Source of the DNA: Toxonevra muliebris
Taxonomy: Eukaryota; Arthropoda; Insecta; Diptera; Pallopteridae
Direction: 5' to 3'
Assembly: GCA_963691655.1 (NCBI GenBank)
Contig: OY829326.1
Coordinates: 19,146,878-19,210,877, forward strand
Length of the DNA: 64,000 bases
Below the pieces are notes generated by a model that saw only the letters and a program-made list of their open reading frames with translations, ran no database searches and was not told where the DNA came from. The stretch's first letter is position 1; every line of letters begins with the position of its first letter. A program made the position numbers and the translations under genes. Shown one piece after another: positions 49,601 to 57,591 of this stretch.

Positions 49601-52600
49601 ATATCTTGTTTACAGATGAAAAAATTTTCACGGTTGAACAACATTTCAATGCGCAAAATGACCGAATGTGGCTAACATCATCAACGCAACAAAATAGGAC
49701 TGTTGGCCGAGTTCAAAAGCCAGCTTCCGTTATGGTATGGGTTGGAGTTTCCGCTAATGCCAGAACCCCTCTAATATTCGTTGAAGAAGGTGTTAAAATT
49801 GACCAGGTTGTTTATCGGAGCATTTTAAATGAACATGCTCTTCCCTGGGCCCAAGATACATTTGGAAATGAAAACTGGACTTTCCAGCAAGATTCTCCAC
49901 CTTCCCACATGGCAAAATTAACGCAAACATGGATAAAAGACAATTTTTCTGTATTCATAACATCTCAAGAATGGCCACCATACTCCCCAGACTTGAATCC
50001 AATGGACTACTCTATTTGGAGTATTTTAGAGAGTAAGGCTTGTGCATTTCAACAGCACAGTCTGGAGTCGCTGACAAATTCATTAGAGAAAGCCTGGACT
50101 GAAATTGATCAGGAAGTCCTGCGGCGAACAGTCCTACGATTTCCGGATCGATTGAAGGCATGTGTGCAGGCTAAAGGAGGTTATATTGAATGAGGTGGGG
50201 TTCAAATGAATGCTTATATATTCAGCAATGTTAACACTTAATTGTACTTAATGGAAGTACGTCCTTTTGAAAATAACTGCTGAAATGTGGGCGTCACTTT
50301 ACGATTGTCACCCTGTATACACACATTTTTTTCACAATTACATATTGTAAATTCCCCAGGACACTACGGAGAATATGTTAAAAATGCAGGGCATATGCAT
50401 ATCATCGGGTGGGCAAATCATTCAGTACCTACTGTCATCTAAAACCAATTTTATTGTTAGGTTTTAAAAGCCTAAACAATTCTCTGGAGCTTAAACCAGC
50501 ATATTATGTGAAAATTGTATAAAAAAAAGTTGTGCGTTTGAAGAAAAAATTCAATTTTTCACAAGACATAATATAACCACTTCAAACTATTACATTTTTT
50601 AATATAAAGAAAACAAAAATTATTTATTTCGGCTTCTGAATTGCTATTAAAACTTAATTACATTAATTGCAAAACAATCAACAAATGGTTTGAATATAAA
50701 TATTGCTATTTATACATTGTATTACAAATATTATGTTTCCTGATCAAAAACCAATAACCACAACAATAAACATTTAGTTAAGGGGGTTCATATGACGCCT
50801 AAAACTATGCTATAGTAAACACATGAATATTTGTTGGTTCAATAACACCCAAAAATAAAAAAAATATGCATCTGAAAATCAAAATTATTTACCACACAAA
50901 ATTTAACTTTACTTCTATTTCATTTACCTTTTTCAATGCATATTTAAACAACCAACAAAACACTTTAGACTCTTCTATTTTATTTACTTTTTTAAATGTA
51001 TTTTTTGCACATATCGAGCAAATATTTTAATGAATGAAATAAATATTCACTAGCTTTATTCAATAATGAAAAAATAAGTACATAAGTAAGTATGGTATGC
51101 GTGTTTATCAAAATGGGTATAGCCGGGTTTCCATGTCAGAAATGCCCCCAAACCGAATCAAGTTTCTCATAGACGCTTTTGAAGCACTTGAGTTAAGAAA
51201 GATTTGGCTAAATTTTCAGACCATTATCTGCAATTTTTAATGAGTAATGGCGGATTTTGTAAATTCCGTTTTTCGCGCTTTTCAGCTTAAATAATCATAG
51301 GAAAAATCTGAAAAAATTCAGTGATTTTTTGGTTTTGGAGACATATTTGGAATTTTTTCGCGAATTTTCTGAAGCGAAATTCGCGATGAAAAAAATTGCG
51401 AAACTTATTACATGCGATTTTTTCATACTAAAAATAGGTTTACTACTCTGATTTTTCTTATGTATATAAGTCGTTTCCTAATACCCATACTCCAATTTTT
51501 TCAGATTTTTGCAAGGTGTGGACGGGGGTCAAAAAATTAAAAACCGAAATTGGCATTTCAATATTCCGGGGCACTCTATAATTTTTAACAGGGATCATTT
51601 TCTGCAAAGACAGTATAATAGTTTTCCTAACGGTTTTTGTTTTATCGTTTATTTATTGAAAAAAGGGGCTTAAAACCCCATTTTCAAGAGAACAGGTAAG
51701 AGAGGAGTAAAAGTGAATGCACAAAAAGTGTTTATCTCTTTATGCTTAACAACTTTGCTTCAGACGTCAAGTTAAAATGGAAGAGAATTCAAATTAAGTT
51801 GTGTCTTTGAATGAGCTCATTAAACGTCAAAGTGAAATCTGTGTAAAAAGGTACGGGCTAAAAAGGCAATAAAAGATGAAGCTGATGTTAGTATAAAATC
51901 AAATTTACACTTTAAGCAGCTGTAAAAAAAATACTAAAACATGAAATGAATTTTATATCTACATGCCAAACTCAACTCTCGACATCCTACTTGCATTTCT
52001 GAGCTATAAAAAAGTGAGACTAAGTAGAATTAGAAGTAAATTTCACGAGAATAATGACTTTTACAATGACAATGGGTTATGAGTGTATGTGTGAGTGTTG
52101 CCATGTTAACATGTCAAAAGAAAAATCCTGTTTTACTGACCTATATCAAAGTAACAATATGTAATAACACATTTCCAGATTCCTAGTCATCAAAAATTTT
52201 TTAAAAGTTAACAATAATGGTGTCAACTTTTTGTTGTTATTATTGTAGATTAGTTGCATATAATTCTGTGTATCACTCATAAATTAAAATTTTGTTTTAT
52301 TTTAGAACAACAAGAAATGTAAAAAGTAAAGAAAATTAACTTTTTTTAATACTCTCCTTTTTTCATTCATCTAGACACAAACATCAGCAAACGAGAAAGC
52401 TACCGTGGTGCTGCAATATATTTTTCAATTACTTTTCATCACAAATTTCGGCATAAACTTTGTACTTTACTGTGTTAGTGGACAGAATTTTCGGTAAGTA
52501 AAAGAAAAAAAAAATACATATCGCTGCCTGAATTTGTTAAGGCCCTAACAAAATAAAATAAAATATAATAATATATAAAATTTTTCAATATCGAGTTTTT

Positions 52601-54955
52601 GATAGATTTTGATAAAGCATGTCCACTTTTGTCTGTGCCAAAAGTTTTAGAGACCTACACCGAAAACTTACGATATTTTCTTTTAATTTAAATTGAACTC
52701 TAAATAACAAAATGTTTTTTTGCTTCTCCTGTAAAATTTGAAAAATGCGTGTTAGGGCTTTAGCAAATTAAGGCAGCGACATGTATTTCAAAAATGTACA
52801 CACGGAGGTTTGAGTGTGTATATACCCAATGGGAGATGATCATAAAAGAGAGAAAGAGAACAGATATTCAGATTGTTGAAATGTTAGTAAGGACCATCCC
52901 TAAGATTACTGATTTCGAAACGGCCGTCCGACTAGTTAGTCTTGTATATGACGCGCTCAGAGGAAAAGTGAAGCATAAAATTTACTAGAGAAAAGAGTTG
53001 TTGCTATTACTTGCAGGCTACAGCGTAATAGCCGAGTACGCACGAAGAGTTGTAACTTACGCACACATACAAAATCAAACAGGCAAAGCACAAACTTCGT
53101 TTTGGGTTTATGAAATTTTCCATTTTACCTTTCTTTTAATAAATTTTATGCTCCACTTTTCCTCTGTCACTTTAACAAAAATAAGATCGTGCATTAAGGC
53201 TGTTAAAATCACCAAACAAAAATACATGAACTAAATCATTACTAAGAAAATGAGCGCTTAGAACTCATTTTCATAGTCTCTAGAATATATCGTCGACATT
53301 CTGACAGAATTCACAACGTTCATTTCTTTAATTTCTGAGATGAAAAATGGTGCGCTAAGAACAGTGGCAAAACTTAAAAAGCCAACAGATTGATATATAG
53401 TATACGTTTCAACTGGATCATCAACAATGTAATTTTTTATGTCATTCGAGTTATAGAAACTAATCAATATCAATAAAAAGAATTAATTTCAACTTAGTGA
53501 TTTCTGTTTGAACGACGACGTAATACTCACTTAATGAAAATCAAATATTTCTGAAGTGTACTACATATAGGACACTAGGCATATCTTGAACCATATGAAT
53601 AAGTGCTTCCATGGAAAACTTTTTAATTGGATTAAAAAAAAGAAACGAGTTAGAAAAATTACGACGAAATGGTTTTGTTTGCCAGCAAACGTTCCAGAAA
53701 TTTAAAAAGCAAAACTAGTGCACCAAAAAACAATACTTTTCATTTGGTAGGAGAAAACTTAAACAGAAGAGCTTCTGAAGCACATATTTTCGATTGGGAT
53801 ATGAGAATATGAAAGCGTATTCTTGCGTAGTTGTGAAATATCCTTATATATGTGGGTGCGTGTTTCTGAATGTATCAAGTGTTAGCGATAAGCAATATAC
53901 CCGTATATATGTATGCTACAGTAGGTACGAGTATACGTATAGCTATACCCAGAGGGAAAATTTGCAGCGCTACCCAAAAAAGCTCTTTGAAAGCGCTCTC
54001 TTTGTGCTCACGTGGAAGCTAGTAGGAAGCGCTAACATTGAGCTTCCCGTAAGCGCTTTCAAGTATGCAAAAGAGCGCTTCCAAGGAAGGTTAGGAGAAG
54101 GTCTCAAACTTTGTAATTCTCATATGGTTAATATGAAAGTAAATATATGTTGATTTGGTATTAATACATTTTCGTGTTTCACCAAACACCAATGTTTGGT
54201 GAAGCATAATTTTTGATTTTATTTTTTTTTTATTTGCATGTATGTATGTATGTAAATATAATAAATAAAAATGATAAATGTATGAAGTATATGTAGGTAG
54301 AGTGGCTACTCCCTCTAACAAAATTATTCTTCCCAAAAGGCTTCCCAAAAGGTTTTCCAAAAGTTCTTCTTTTGCGATTCCTAGGAGTGCTTTTTAGCGC
54401 TTCCAGCTTGATGTTAGCGCTGACTTCCTATGACATGCAATGTAAAAAGAATATGAACTGTACTATAAAAAGGGAGCGCTAAGTGCTGGCAGAGGAGTGC
54501 TCAATTGTAGGTAAAAAAGCGTTTTTGGAGCGCTTCCTTTCCCGTTGGGTAGTAAGCTAAATTAAGTATGTAATAAAAAATAAAAATGAAGAAAATGTGG
54601 ATATGTGCGTCTGACGAAAATAATACAGCTAATAGAGAAAGTAGTGATCACAAACACACTTTTATTTTATCATGTTGTTTATACAGACATGCCTTAGTTA
54701 CTCTATAAAGTTGAAAGTTACACAGCGGCTACGCTGTTTCAATTTCTTCAGCTTTAAGACAAAATTTAATTTTTAAAAAATATACAAAACTCATAGAAAT
54801 TTTGATTGAAACCTTTGAAAGTTTTCTTAAAATATTGAAGTCACTATTTTTAACCTTTTTTTAATGTCTGGCTTTGCTTTACAGAAAAGCTGTACTCAGC
54901 ATTTTTCGCCGTGTCTCATCTTCAACGCACCGGGAGGGCACTACACAAGTAACAG
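18814..54955 (+). CDS. class A neuropeptide GPCR, CNMamide-receptor-like; six exons, 3' end missing
   Basis: Exons 18814-19665, 32983-33125, 33364-33512, 39072-39193, 52375-52493 and 54885-54955, all with AG/GT borders and phases 0, 2, 1, 0, 2, 1 that join into 485 codons. Residues 1-125 form an Asn/Ser/Thr-rich extracellular tail with six or more N-glycosylation sequons (N14, N37, N53, N69, N97, N103). TM1 about 131-152 (N144), TM2 163-184 (LAVSD, D172), TM3 198-223 (C198 and VERF in place of DRY), TM4 241-262. C277 in loop 2 can pair with C198. TM5 294-319, TM6 397-418 (CLNLP in place of CWxP), TM7 435-457 (NFVLY in place of NPxxY). Phrases such as LRKLSSSFYLAALAVSDT, VVAFTVERFIAVAYPL and NFGINFVLYCVSGQNFR match my memory of insect CNMamide receptors (Drosophila CNMaR, CG33696). 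Class A is firm; the ligand assignment is from memory. Confidence 0.8.
20222..21170 (-). mobile_element. internally deleted Tc1/mariner (DD36E-type) element with TA duplication
   Basis: Inverted ends of about 27 bp with two mismatches: AGCAGTGAGATCGAAAAAAT at the left and AGGAGTGAGATTGAAAAAAT at the right in reverse, both running on to CTTAACA and flanked by TA (20220-20221, 21171-21172). At 949 bp it is shorter than the usual 1.3 kb. The N-terminal DNA-binding half of the transposase is missing while the catalytic half remains, so this is a deletion derivative. Confidence 0.85.
20355..21004 (-). pseudogene. transposase catalytic domain, broken (DD36E)
   Basis: The first catalytic Asp lies in MDDETYV (about 20935), followed by DFTQLPGQNFYVADARGNVE. 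A frameshift near 20798 separates this from CSCGKRSKSFVTVGSIN, FWPDLASCHYGKKALD (second Asp) and PKLRPVERYWALVKR (Glu). Thirty-six residues separate the second Asp and the Glu, one fewer than in the relative at 60649. No helix-turn-helix region is present. Not functional as it stands. Confidence 0.85.
23225..23485 (+). mobile_element. 3' fragment of a mariner-like element
   Basis: A frame reading SSDLLLDFVLWGYLKSLPYV NK matches the worn C-terminal catalytic block (RSPDLTPLDFFLWGYLK type) of an insect Tc1/mariner transposase. It is followed downstream by the terminus TTACTTTTGCCCCACTTTGT, the reverse of a common mariner-type end (ACAGGGTGGGGCAAAAGT). The 5' part is lost. Confidence 0.6.
29985..30850 (+). 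pseudogene. decayed Tc1/mariner transposase
   Basis: Frames broken by many stops and shifts still show AARKFGISKNYF (helix-turn-helix), GRLYRKFSDHNFILKDEPYF (first Asp region), TLTNSKVNENDGFYPSNIPL and DVKDVKFQSRSEFE. This order is known from a widespread Tc1/mariner lineage. Terminal repeats were not found, so element borders are unknown. Confidence 0.6.
31045..31145 (+). repeat. tRNA-derived SINE-like relic
   Basis: An A-box-like TGGGTTAGTGC and a B-box GGTTCGATTCTC lie about 42 bases apart, as in a polymerase III promoter, and are followed by an A-rich tail. The short repeat TCCGAAT flanks it near 31018 and 31149. It does not fold as a tRNA gene and is not intact. Confidence 0.4.
31413..31800 (+). 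mobile_element. LINE ORF2 C-terminal fragment
   Basis: An open frame from about 31413 reads ELDSCRTAKCFVRQPNRKSA then EILLKLRRKHLRLLAGVITG HNT. It continues to a zinc-knuckle-like region CQSCIEDDDTMEHYLCSCP and, after a premature TAG (31672-31674), to a normal-looking tail ending EVKRP. This is the RNase H-linked C-terminus of a Jockey/I-type non-LTR element. It ends near a TGTAT tandem tail at 31806-31824. Confidence 0.75.
31801..32270 (-). mobile_element. LINE ORF2 C-terminal fragment, opposite strand
   Basis: Read on minus: REHLCKIGVEESSICRFCNE, then EDESSEHILAQCGALIHKRM and KYLGMYEVPSTELASIDPGA, ending DEAL and a stop near 31907. The CxxC...EHxxxxC knuckle is intact. It is a different family from the plus-strand fragment. 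The 3' tail meets the (AATAC)n tract at 31806-31824, so the two LINE tails abut head-on. Confidence 0.75.
32983..33125 (+). CDS. receptor exon 2: loop 2 and TM5
   Basis: Acceptor TTTCCAG. It reads EIMTLINYWDTIVVFAIPFT then TIVILNTFTGCTVWKFATVR and RTLTMQK plus two bases before GTAATC. A helix with the TM5 proline (P302) is clear. Confidence 0.85.
33364..33512 (+). CDS. receptor exon 3: third intracellular loop
   Basis: Acceptor TTTTCAG, donor GTGAG. It reads KTQLTHDALTSSSTYRITSL then KRQKSTYSHSSCGGQNAVPQ and ENFEITRKS. It is hydrophilic and rich in Ser/Thr and basic residues, as expected for a G-protein-coupling loop with possible phosphorylation sites. Confidence 0.8.
34036..35074. mobile_element. 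non-autonomous hAT-type element
   Basis: Ends CAGCGATGCCAACTTG and, in reverse, CAGGGATGCCAACTCA. The 8-bp flanks are CACTCTAT (34028-34035) and CACCCTAT (35075-35082), one mismatch. Subterminal GGGGAATT repeats occur at both ends (CGGGGAATTCCCCGATTTAC on the left, TCGGGGAATTTC on the right). The 1,039-bp interior has no transposase frame. Confidence 0.8.
35465..35555. mobile_element. fragment of the 48257-type MITE
   Basis: CTTTAAATGCGACTT, then ACTTATGACAGTTAGAAAAT and GAGTGATATG match the right end of 48257-48504. The left terminus is absent. Confidence 0.5.
39072..39193 (+). CDS. receptor exon 4: end of loop 3 and TM6
   Basis: Acceptor AAACAG has a poor pyrimidine tract; donor GTAAGT. 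It reads RRKITNSSQLKVTKMLLIVS then TVFVCLNLPSCVMRIKTYLE. The CLNLP motif takes the place of CWxP. Confidence 0.82.
39400..40170. repeat. degenerate tandem repeats with a recent 82-bp duplication
   Basis: The phrase CGGTAATGG recurs near 39634 and 40024 (also CGAGGTAATGAC at 39415), followed by similar TACTTTTTGAGC blocks, giving a worn unit of about 390 bp. Inside it, 39795-39850 and 39877-39932 are near-identical 56-bp copies (AATTTGGCATTCGAATAGAA...), offset 82 bp. Confidence 0.65.
41450..41770. mobile_element. relative of the 5812-6640 element
   Basis: Shares TTATGAAGC, TGAATGCCT, AATTAAATATTTTTTGT, TTTTCATCTGATTAGTAT and ACACATAG blocks in the same order as 6005-6280. It ends near CGTTTTTCTCGAAACAACG. 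Terminal repeats were not located. Confidence 0.5.
44362..44875. mobile_element. 514-bp non-autonomous hAT-type element
   Basis: Perfect 8-bp duplication GTGATGGA at 44354-44361 and 44876-44883. Left end CAGGGCCGTCGAGAG; right end in reverse CAGGCCCGATGACGACG. Both subterminal regions are G+C-rich with GGCCCGGTGG motifs in opposite halves. Open frames inside are short and on the strand opposite any transposase; none recognised. Confidence 0.85.
46738..47114 (-). mobile_element. 5'-truncated LINE with 13-bp target duplication
   Basis: Flanked by a perfect AAATCTGTTGTTA at 46725-46737 and 47115-47127. On minus it reads STTISVLTGHCIMGRHAARL then GLSFNDFCRGCGSEEEEET, a one-frame break, and VLHFMCECPSLARRRLKLLG to ESSWFSNP and a stop (about 46819). 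A 3' UTR ends with CTGCCACTCCAACCTAACCT AAC, a 3' end common in fly LINEs. Only the last part of ORF2 (zinc-knuckle end) was copied. Confidence 0.85.
47648..47720 (-). repeat. tRNA-like relic (SINE head or tRNA pseudogene)
   Basis: On minus, GTGACCTAATGAATGAGTGC resembles an arginine-type D arm/A box, and TAGGTTCGATTCCCAG is a good B box/T arm, about 40 bases apart. The acceptor stem and anticodon arm do not pair, so a working tRNA is unlikely. Confidence 0.4.
48257..48504. mobile_element. 248-bp MITE with ~47-bp inverted ends
   Basis: Left GCGCTCATTTACTTAAAGAC TGTCATAAGTCAAAAAACAC; right in reverse TCGCTCATTTACTAAAAGAC GGTCATAACTCAAAAAATGC. TA flanks both sides. No coding capacity. Fragments of the same family lie at 35465-35555 and 16920-16995. 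Confidence 0.75.
49105..50315 (+). mobile_element. maT-family (Tc1/mariner DD37D) transposon, 1.2 kb
   Basis: 25-bp inverted ends with a single mismatch: CAGGGTGACAATTGTAAAGT GACGC at the left and CAGGGTGACAATCGTAAAGT GACGC (reverse) at the right, with TA/TATA on both flanks. It lies in receptor intron 4 in the same orientation as the receptor. The near-identical ends and long open frame point to a fairly recent insertion. Confidence 0.92.
49260..50193 (+). pseudogene. maT transposase with an N-terminal deletion/frameshift
   Basis: Frame 1 (ATG 49260) gives a helix-turn-helix MDKENIRREIVKFHLANYSS RQIAKAFNLSSRTVDQAI and stops at 49452-49454. The other frame picks up at RETVRIIAKSKLNLKPYKLR KAQ and is open to TGA at 50191-50193. 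Catalytic residues: FTDEK, WTFQQDSPPSHMAK and PYSPDLNPMDYSIW, with 37 residues between the second and third Asp, which defines DD37D. Roughly 50 residues between the two parts are missing compared with the family, so an internal deletion caused the shift. Confidence 0.88.
52375..52493 (+). CDS. receptor exon 5: TM7
   Basis: Acceptor CATCTAG after a T-rich tract, donor GTAAGT. It reads TQTSANEKATVVLQYIFQLL then FITNFGINFVLYCVSGQNF plus two bases. A 275-bp MITE begins 20 bases after the exon. Confidence 0.85.
52513..52787. mobile_element. 275-bp MITE with ~39-bp inverted ends
   Basis: Left AATACATATCGCTGCCTGAA TTTGTTAAGGCCCTAACA; right in reverse AATACATGTCGCTGCCTTAA TTTGCTAAAGCCCTAACA. No frame inside. 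Family not identified. It starts only 20 bp past exon 5 of the receptor. Confidence 0.8.
53550..53592. mobile_element. half copy of the 55986 TTAA MITE
   Basis: TTCTGAAGTGTACTACATAT AGGACACTAGGCATATCTTG matches the right half of the element at 55986-56119. The left half is not seen upstream. Confidence 0.6.
53948..54549. mobile_element. 602-bp foldback element rich in AGCGCT
   Basis: Ends CCCAGAGGGAAAA and (reverse) CCCAACGGGAAAG, flanked by TA. The two halves are loosely inverted copies (AGGAAGCGCTAACAT near 54027 against AGCGCTAACATCAAGC in reverse near 54415). AGCGCT occurs nine times inside. A perfect 11-bp-arm hairpin (TTCACCAAACA/TGTTTGGTGAA) lies at 54178-54203. No transposase. Confidence 0.7.
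54885..54955 (+). CDS. receptor exon 6: helix 8 and proximal C-terminal tail
   Basis: Acceptor TTACAG, donor GTGAGT. It completes arginine, then reads KAVLSIFRRVSSSTHREGTT QVT plus one base. KAVLSIFRR is a typical helix-8 segment. The frame leaves in phase 1, so at least one more coding exon follows, probably beyond the window. Confidence 0.82.
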
Positions 54956-55985
54956 GTGAGTTTCTACTTAAATTTTACAAGTATGATTACCATGCAATTA
55001 TTTTACTAAAAATAGTAATTACTTTCTTTGATGGCTTGAGATACAAAGGAAAACCATTAAAATGTACCATGAAAATAAACAAACATAACCTAAAGCGCAA
55101 GAACAATAACATTAACAAGTAGGTGGTTGCAAATACACTGAGATCAAAAATAGTAGCACGTGCAAATAATATGCAAGAAGACATTCAATTACATTTTTTA
55201 ATACATCCATAAGAGACGGCAACTTCGCTAATCTAGAAAATTTTAGCTAGGTTTGTGATTCTAGAATTTGCTGGAAATTGTTGCATACTGAAGCTAGCTT
55301 TATAGAGTATGCCCAGAAATTATCGATTTATTGCGAAATACTGATAGTTTTTCTTATCCAACGAACCAGCAGAAAGATTTAGTAATACTTGTATTTACGT
55401 CACTGTAAACGTCATTGCAATTTATGAAACACATAATAAAAACTCCCCATGTTTCCAAGAAATGCAATCAGTAGTAAACTTTTTTGTTTCAGTATTTTAA
55501 AAATAGCAAATATGCAATAATAATAAAATTTGATCAATGAAGCAAATCATCATTTTCTCTTTACACAGAATTAGAAAATTTACAATGAATATTTTGCATT
55601 ACCGATAAATTTAAAATTTTTGCAATAAAATTTTCACAAATATGTGAGCATTTAAAATATTCATACATTCGTAATAAATATAAATATTGCAATGAATTAC
55701 AAAAACATTACAGTAATCCTTTCTTAATTGCGTCGTAAAATTTCTGGTACAATTAAATCGAGCATGTTTAGTATACTTTGAAATAAAAACGTAAATTTTC
55801 TGGAGCAATTAAACGGGGATTACTGTACTGTATACAAAGTGGCAATTATAAAGTGACGCAATCTAAAACTCTGTAACAGGCATTGCTTGACATTAGCAGT
55901 TAGTTTTAATTTAAAAAAATTGCATTCTTCACTACTTACTTTTAACTTTATTCGACTTTGTCACTTTGCTTTAAAATATCATTAA

Positions 55986-56119
55986 CCCAGTTATGCCTAA
56001 TGCCCTATATGTAGTACTCTTCAGAAATGTTTAGTTTTGTTTAAATTAGAATATATTCAATCAAAATCATAACTTTCTGAAGCGTATTACATATATGTAG
56101 GTCATTAGGCATATCTGGA
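55986..56119. mobile_element. palindromic MITE with TTAA duplication, inside the maT relic
   Basis: TTAA at 55982-55985 and 56120-56123. Inverted arms of about 40 bp: CCCAGTTATGCCTAATGCCC TATATGTAG and, in reverse, TCCAGATATGCCTAATGACC TACATATATGTAA, ending in CTTCAGAAA on each arm. TTAA target use is the piggyBac pattern. No coding sequence. Confidence 0.75.
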
Positions 56120-56585
56120 TTAAAAATGGATAAGGAAAATACTCATCGATAAATTATGCAAATGCTCTAAATGTGTCTAGTGGTAGGGTGGGCCGTGCAA
56201 TTAATCGATATAATGAAACTGAAGGATGGAAAACTTTCAACTATTGCCATTACTACGCCTCGAATCCACCGATTCGTTTTTTAAATAAAGTTTTTTCGCT
56301 CCTTTAAATTGAATGTTTAAAACTTCACATAAAAAAAACTAAAAGAGAGTGCGGCACTAGATCAGTGAACCAGCTAAATCTAAACTAAATTTTAAACCAT
56401 AAACAATAAAGCTTAAAAGCGTAAAGAACGTTTCCCCGCATTAAAATCTTGTTTTCTAATGGAAAAAATGTGCGCAATTACTGCATGTCGTTGAAATTAT
56501 TATCGCAACAAAATAGGGTTGTTGATCGGGTTCAAAAACCAGCGTCGGTTAAATTATGAGCTGGAGTTTTTCCTGATGTTGTTAA

Positions 56586-57070
56586 CTCTTTCATACCCAA
56601 TGTTGCGTATATGCAATATCCATTTTATGTGGCATAAATAAAATGTTTAACAGATTTTACTATTAAAGTTATTTGTATTCGGTTCTTTTAGGTATTCTTC
56701 ACGTTTGCTGATTGCCGAATATTTGAAATTTCTTGCTTAAGTATTTTTTTTTTAATTTTTGTCTTTGAAGTCCAGCAAAAAACATAAGTACAAAAATTTT
56801 TAATAAAATCTTTTTTGAAAAATAATTTTTTTTATCAGATATATTTATTTATAAAAGATAAGAGAATATGAAAATAAAAAAATTGGAGAAAAGGAGTTAT
56901 CCAGTGGTTGTCTACAGTTTCATAGCCTTGTTTTTTAACCTTTAATAAAGGACAAACAAATCAATGTAGAAGCAACAAATTTGGAGCCATGATTGTGGAA
57001 GACCTAAGTAACTATAATTCCATAACAAAAGGTTTCTCTCAAGCCCAATTATAATTCGGGCGTCAAGGGG
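56586..57070. mobile_element. 485-bp TTAA-flanked insertion inside the maT relic
   Basis: TTAA at 56582-56585 and 57071-57074. Ends CTCTTTCATACCCAATG and, in reverse, CCCCTTGACGCCCGAAT, a weak inverted repeat. The maT homology resumes directly after the second TTAA. A piggyBac-type non-autonomous element is the best reading. Confidence 0.65.
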
Positions 57071-57311
57071 TTAATCAGTGCCTTTTCCGTGGGCACAAGA
57101 CAAAAATTGGACGGCGAAATTGACGTAAACGTGTTCTTCTTTTTTTTCCATAGAAGTACTGCAAAATTATAATTGTCCCTCTGTGTCTTTTGGCGATCCT
57201 TTGCATCATATCATATCACAATTTTAAGAAAAATTTTATTGGTAATGGTATAACTTTCATTTATTAAAGCAACTTGCAAAAGATTTACAATATAAGTTAT
57301 TGCTTATTTCT

Positions 57312-57591
57312 CAGCGTGGCCAACTTTTGTTTTTCAAAATCCGCTAAAATGAAAAATAAAAAGCGTATTTTCTTAAAAAAAACGTGAAATTTTTCTCCTT
57401 ATAAAAGTGCGAGAAAACTCAATACATTTTAAATTTTCCACTAACACAGACACACATCTGAAAATTTCTTCGATTTTTCGTAGATATTTTAAACTGAAAA
57501 AACGAGCTATGCCCTAAATCACTTTTTTCCGTGTTTTTATTTTCAAAAAAGGACTAAAATCAGCGGGAAAAGCGCTGAGTTGGCCACACTG
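57312..57591. mobile_element. 280-bp hAT-type MITE
   Basis: Perfect 8-bp duplication TTATTTCT at 57304-57311 and 57592-57599. Left end CAGCGTGGCCAACTTTTG; right end in reverse CAGTGTGGCCAACTCAGCG. No coding capacity. The perfect duplication suggests a younger insertion than the element at 34036. Confidence 0.9.

Larger units (their letters stand above)
39194..52374 (+). other. receptor intron 4, 13.2 kb
   Basis: Holds tandem repeats at 39400-40170, a relative of the 5812 element (41450-41770), a hAT element (44362-44875), a 5'-truncated LINE (46738-47114), a tRNA-like relic (47648-47720), a MITE (48257-48504) and a maT element (49105-50315). The stretches 40200-41440, 41780-44350, 44880-46700 and 50320-52370 show nothing I can name, apart from microsatellites at 41187-41204 and 43314-43332. 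Confidence 0.65.
52494..54884 (+). other. receptor intron 5, 2.4 kb
   Basis: Contains two inverted-repeat elements (52513-52787 and 53948-54549) and half of a TTAA-type MITE (53550-53592). Short open frames (52794-53234, 53794-54153) are not assigned. Confidence 0.7.
55835..57185 (+). mobile_element. decayed maT element with two nested insertions
   Basis: It begins CAAAGTGGCAATTATAAAGT GACGC after TATA, close to the intact end at 49105. Homologous pieces follow in order: ATGGATAAGGAAAATACTCA, ATCGATATAATGAAACTGA, CAACAAAATAGGGTTGTTGA TCGGGTTCAAAAACCAGC and CGTGGGCACAAGAC. It ends near ATTGTCCCTCTGTG. Stops and shifts are throughout. Two TTAA-flanked insertions interrupt it; without them about 730 bp remain of roughly 1.2 kb. 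Confidence 0.75.

Noticed and set aside
51120..51640. G+C-shifted block beginning TAGCCGGGTTTCC
   Set aside because: Possibly a transposon relic, but no terminal repeats, frames or second copy found.
53794..54153. 119-codon plus-strand frame
   Set aside because: Runs into the AGCGCT foldback element; the repeats in it explain the open frame.
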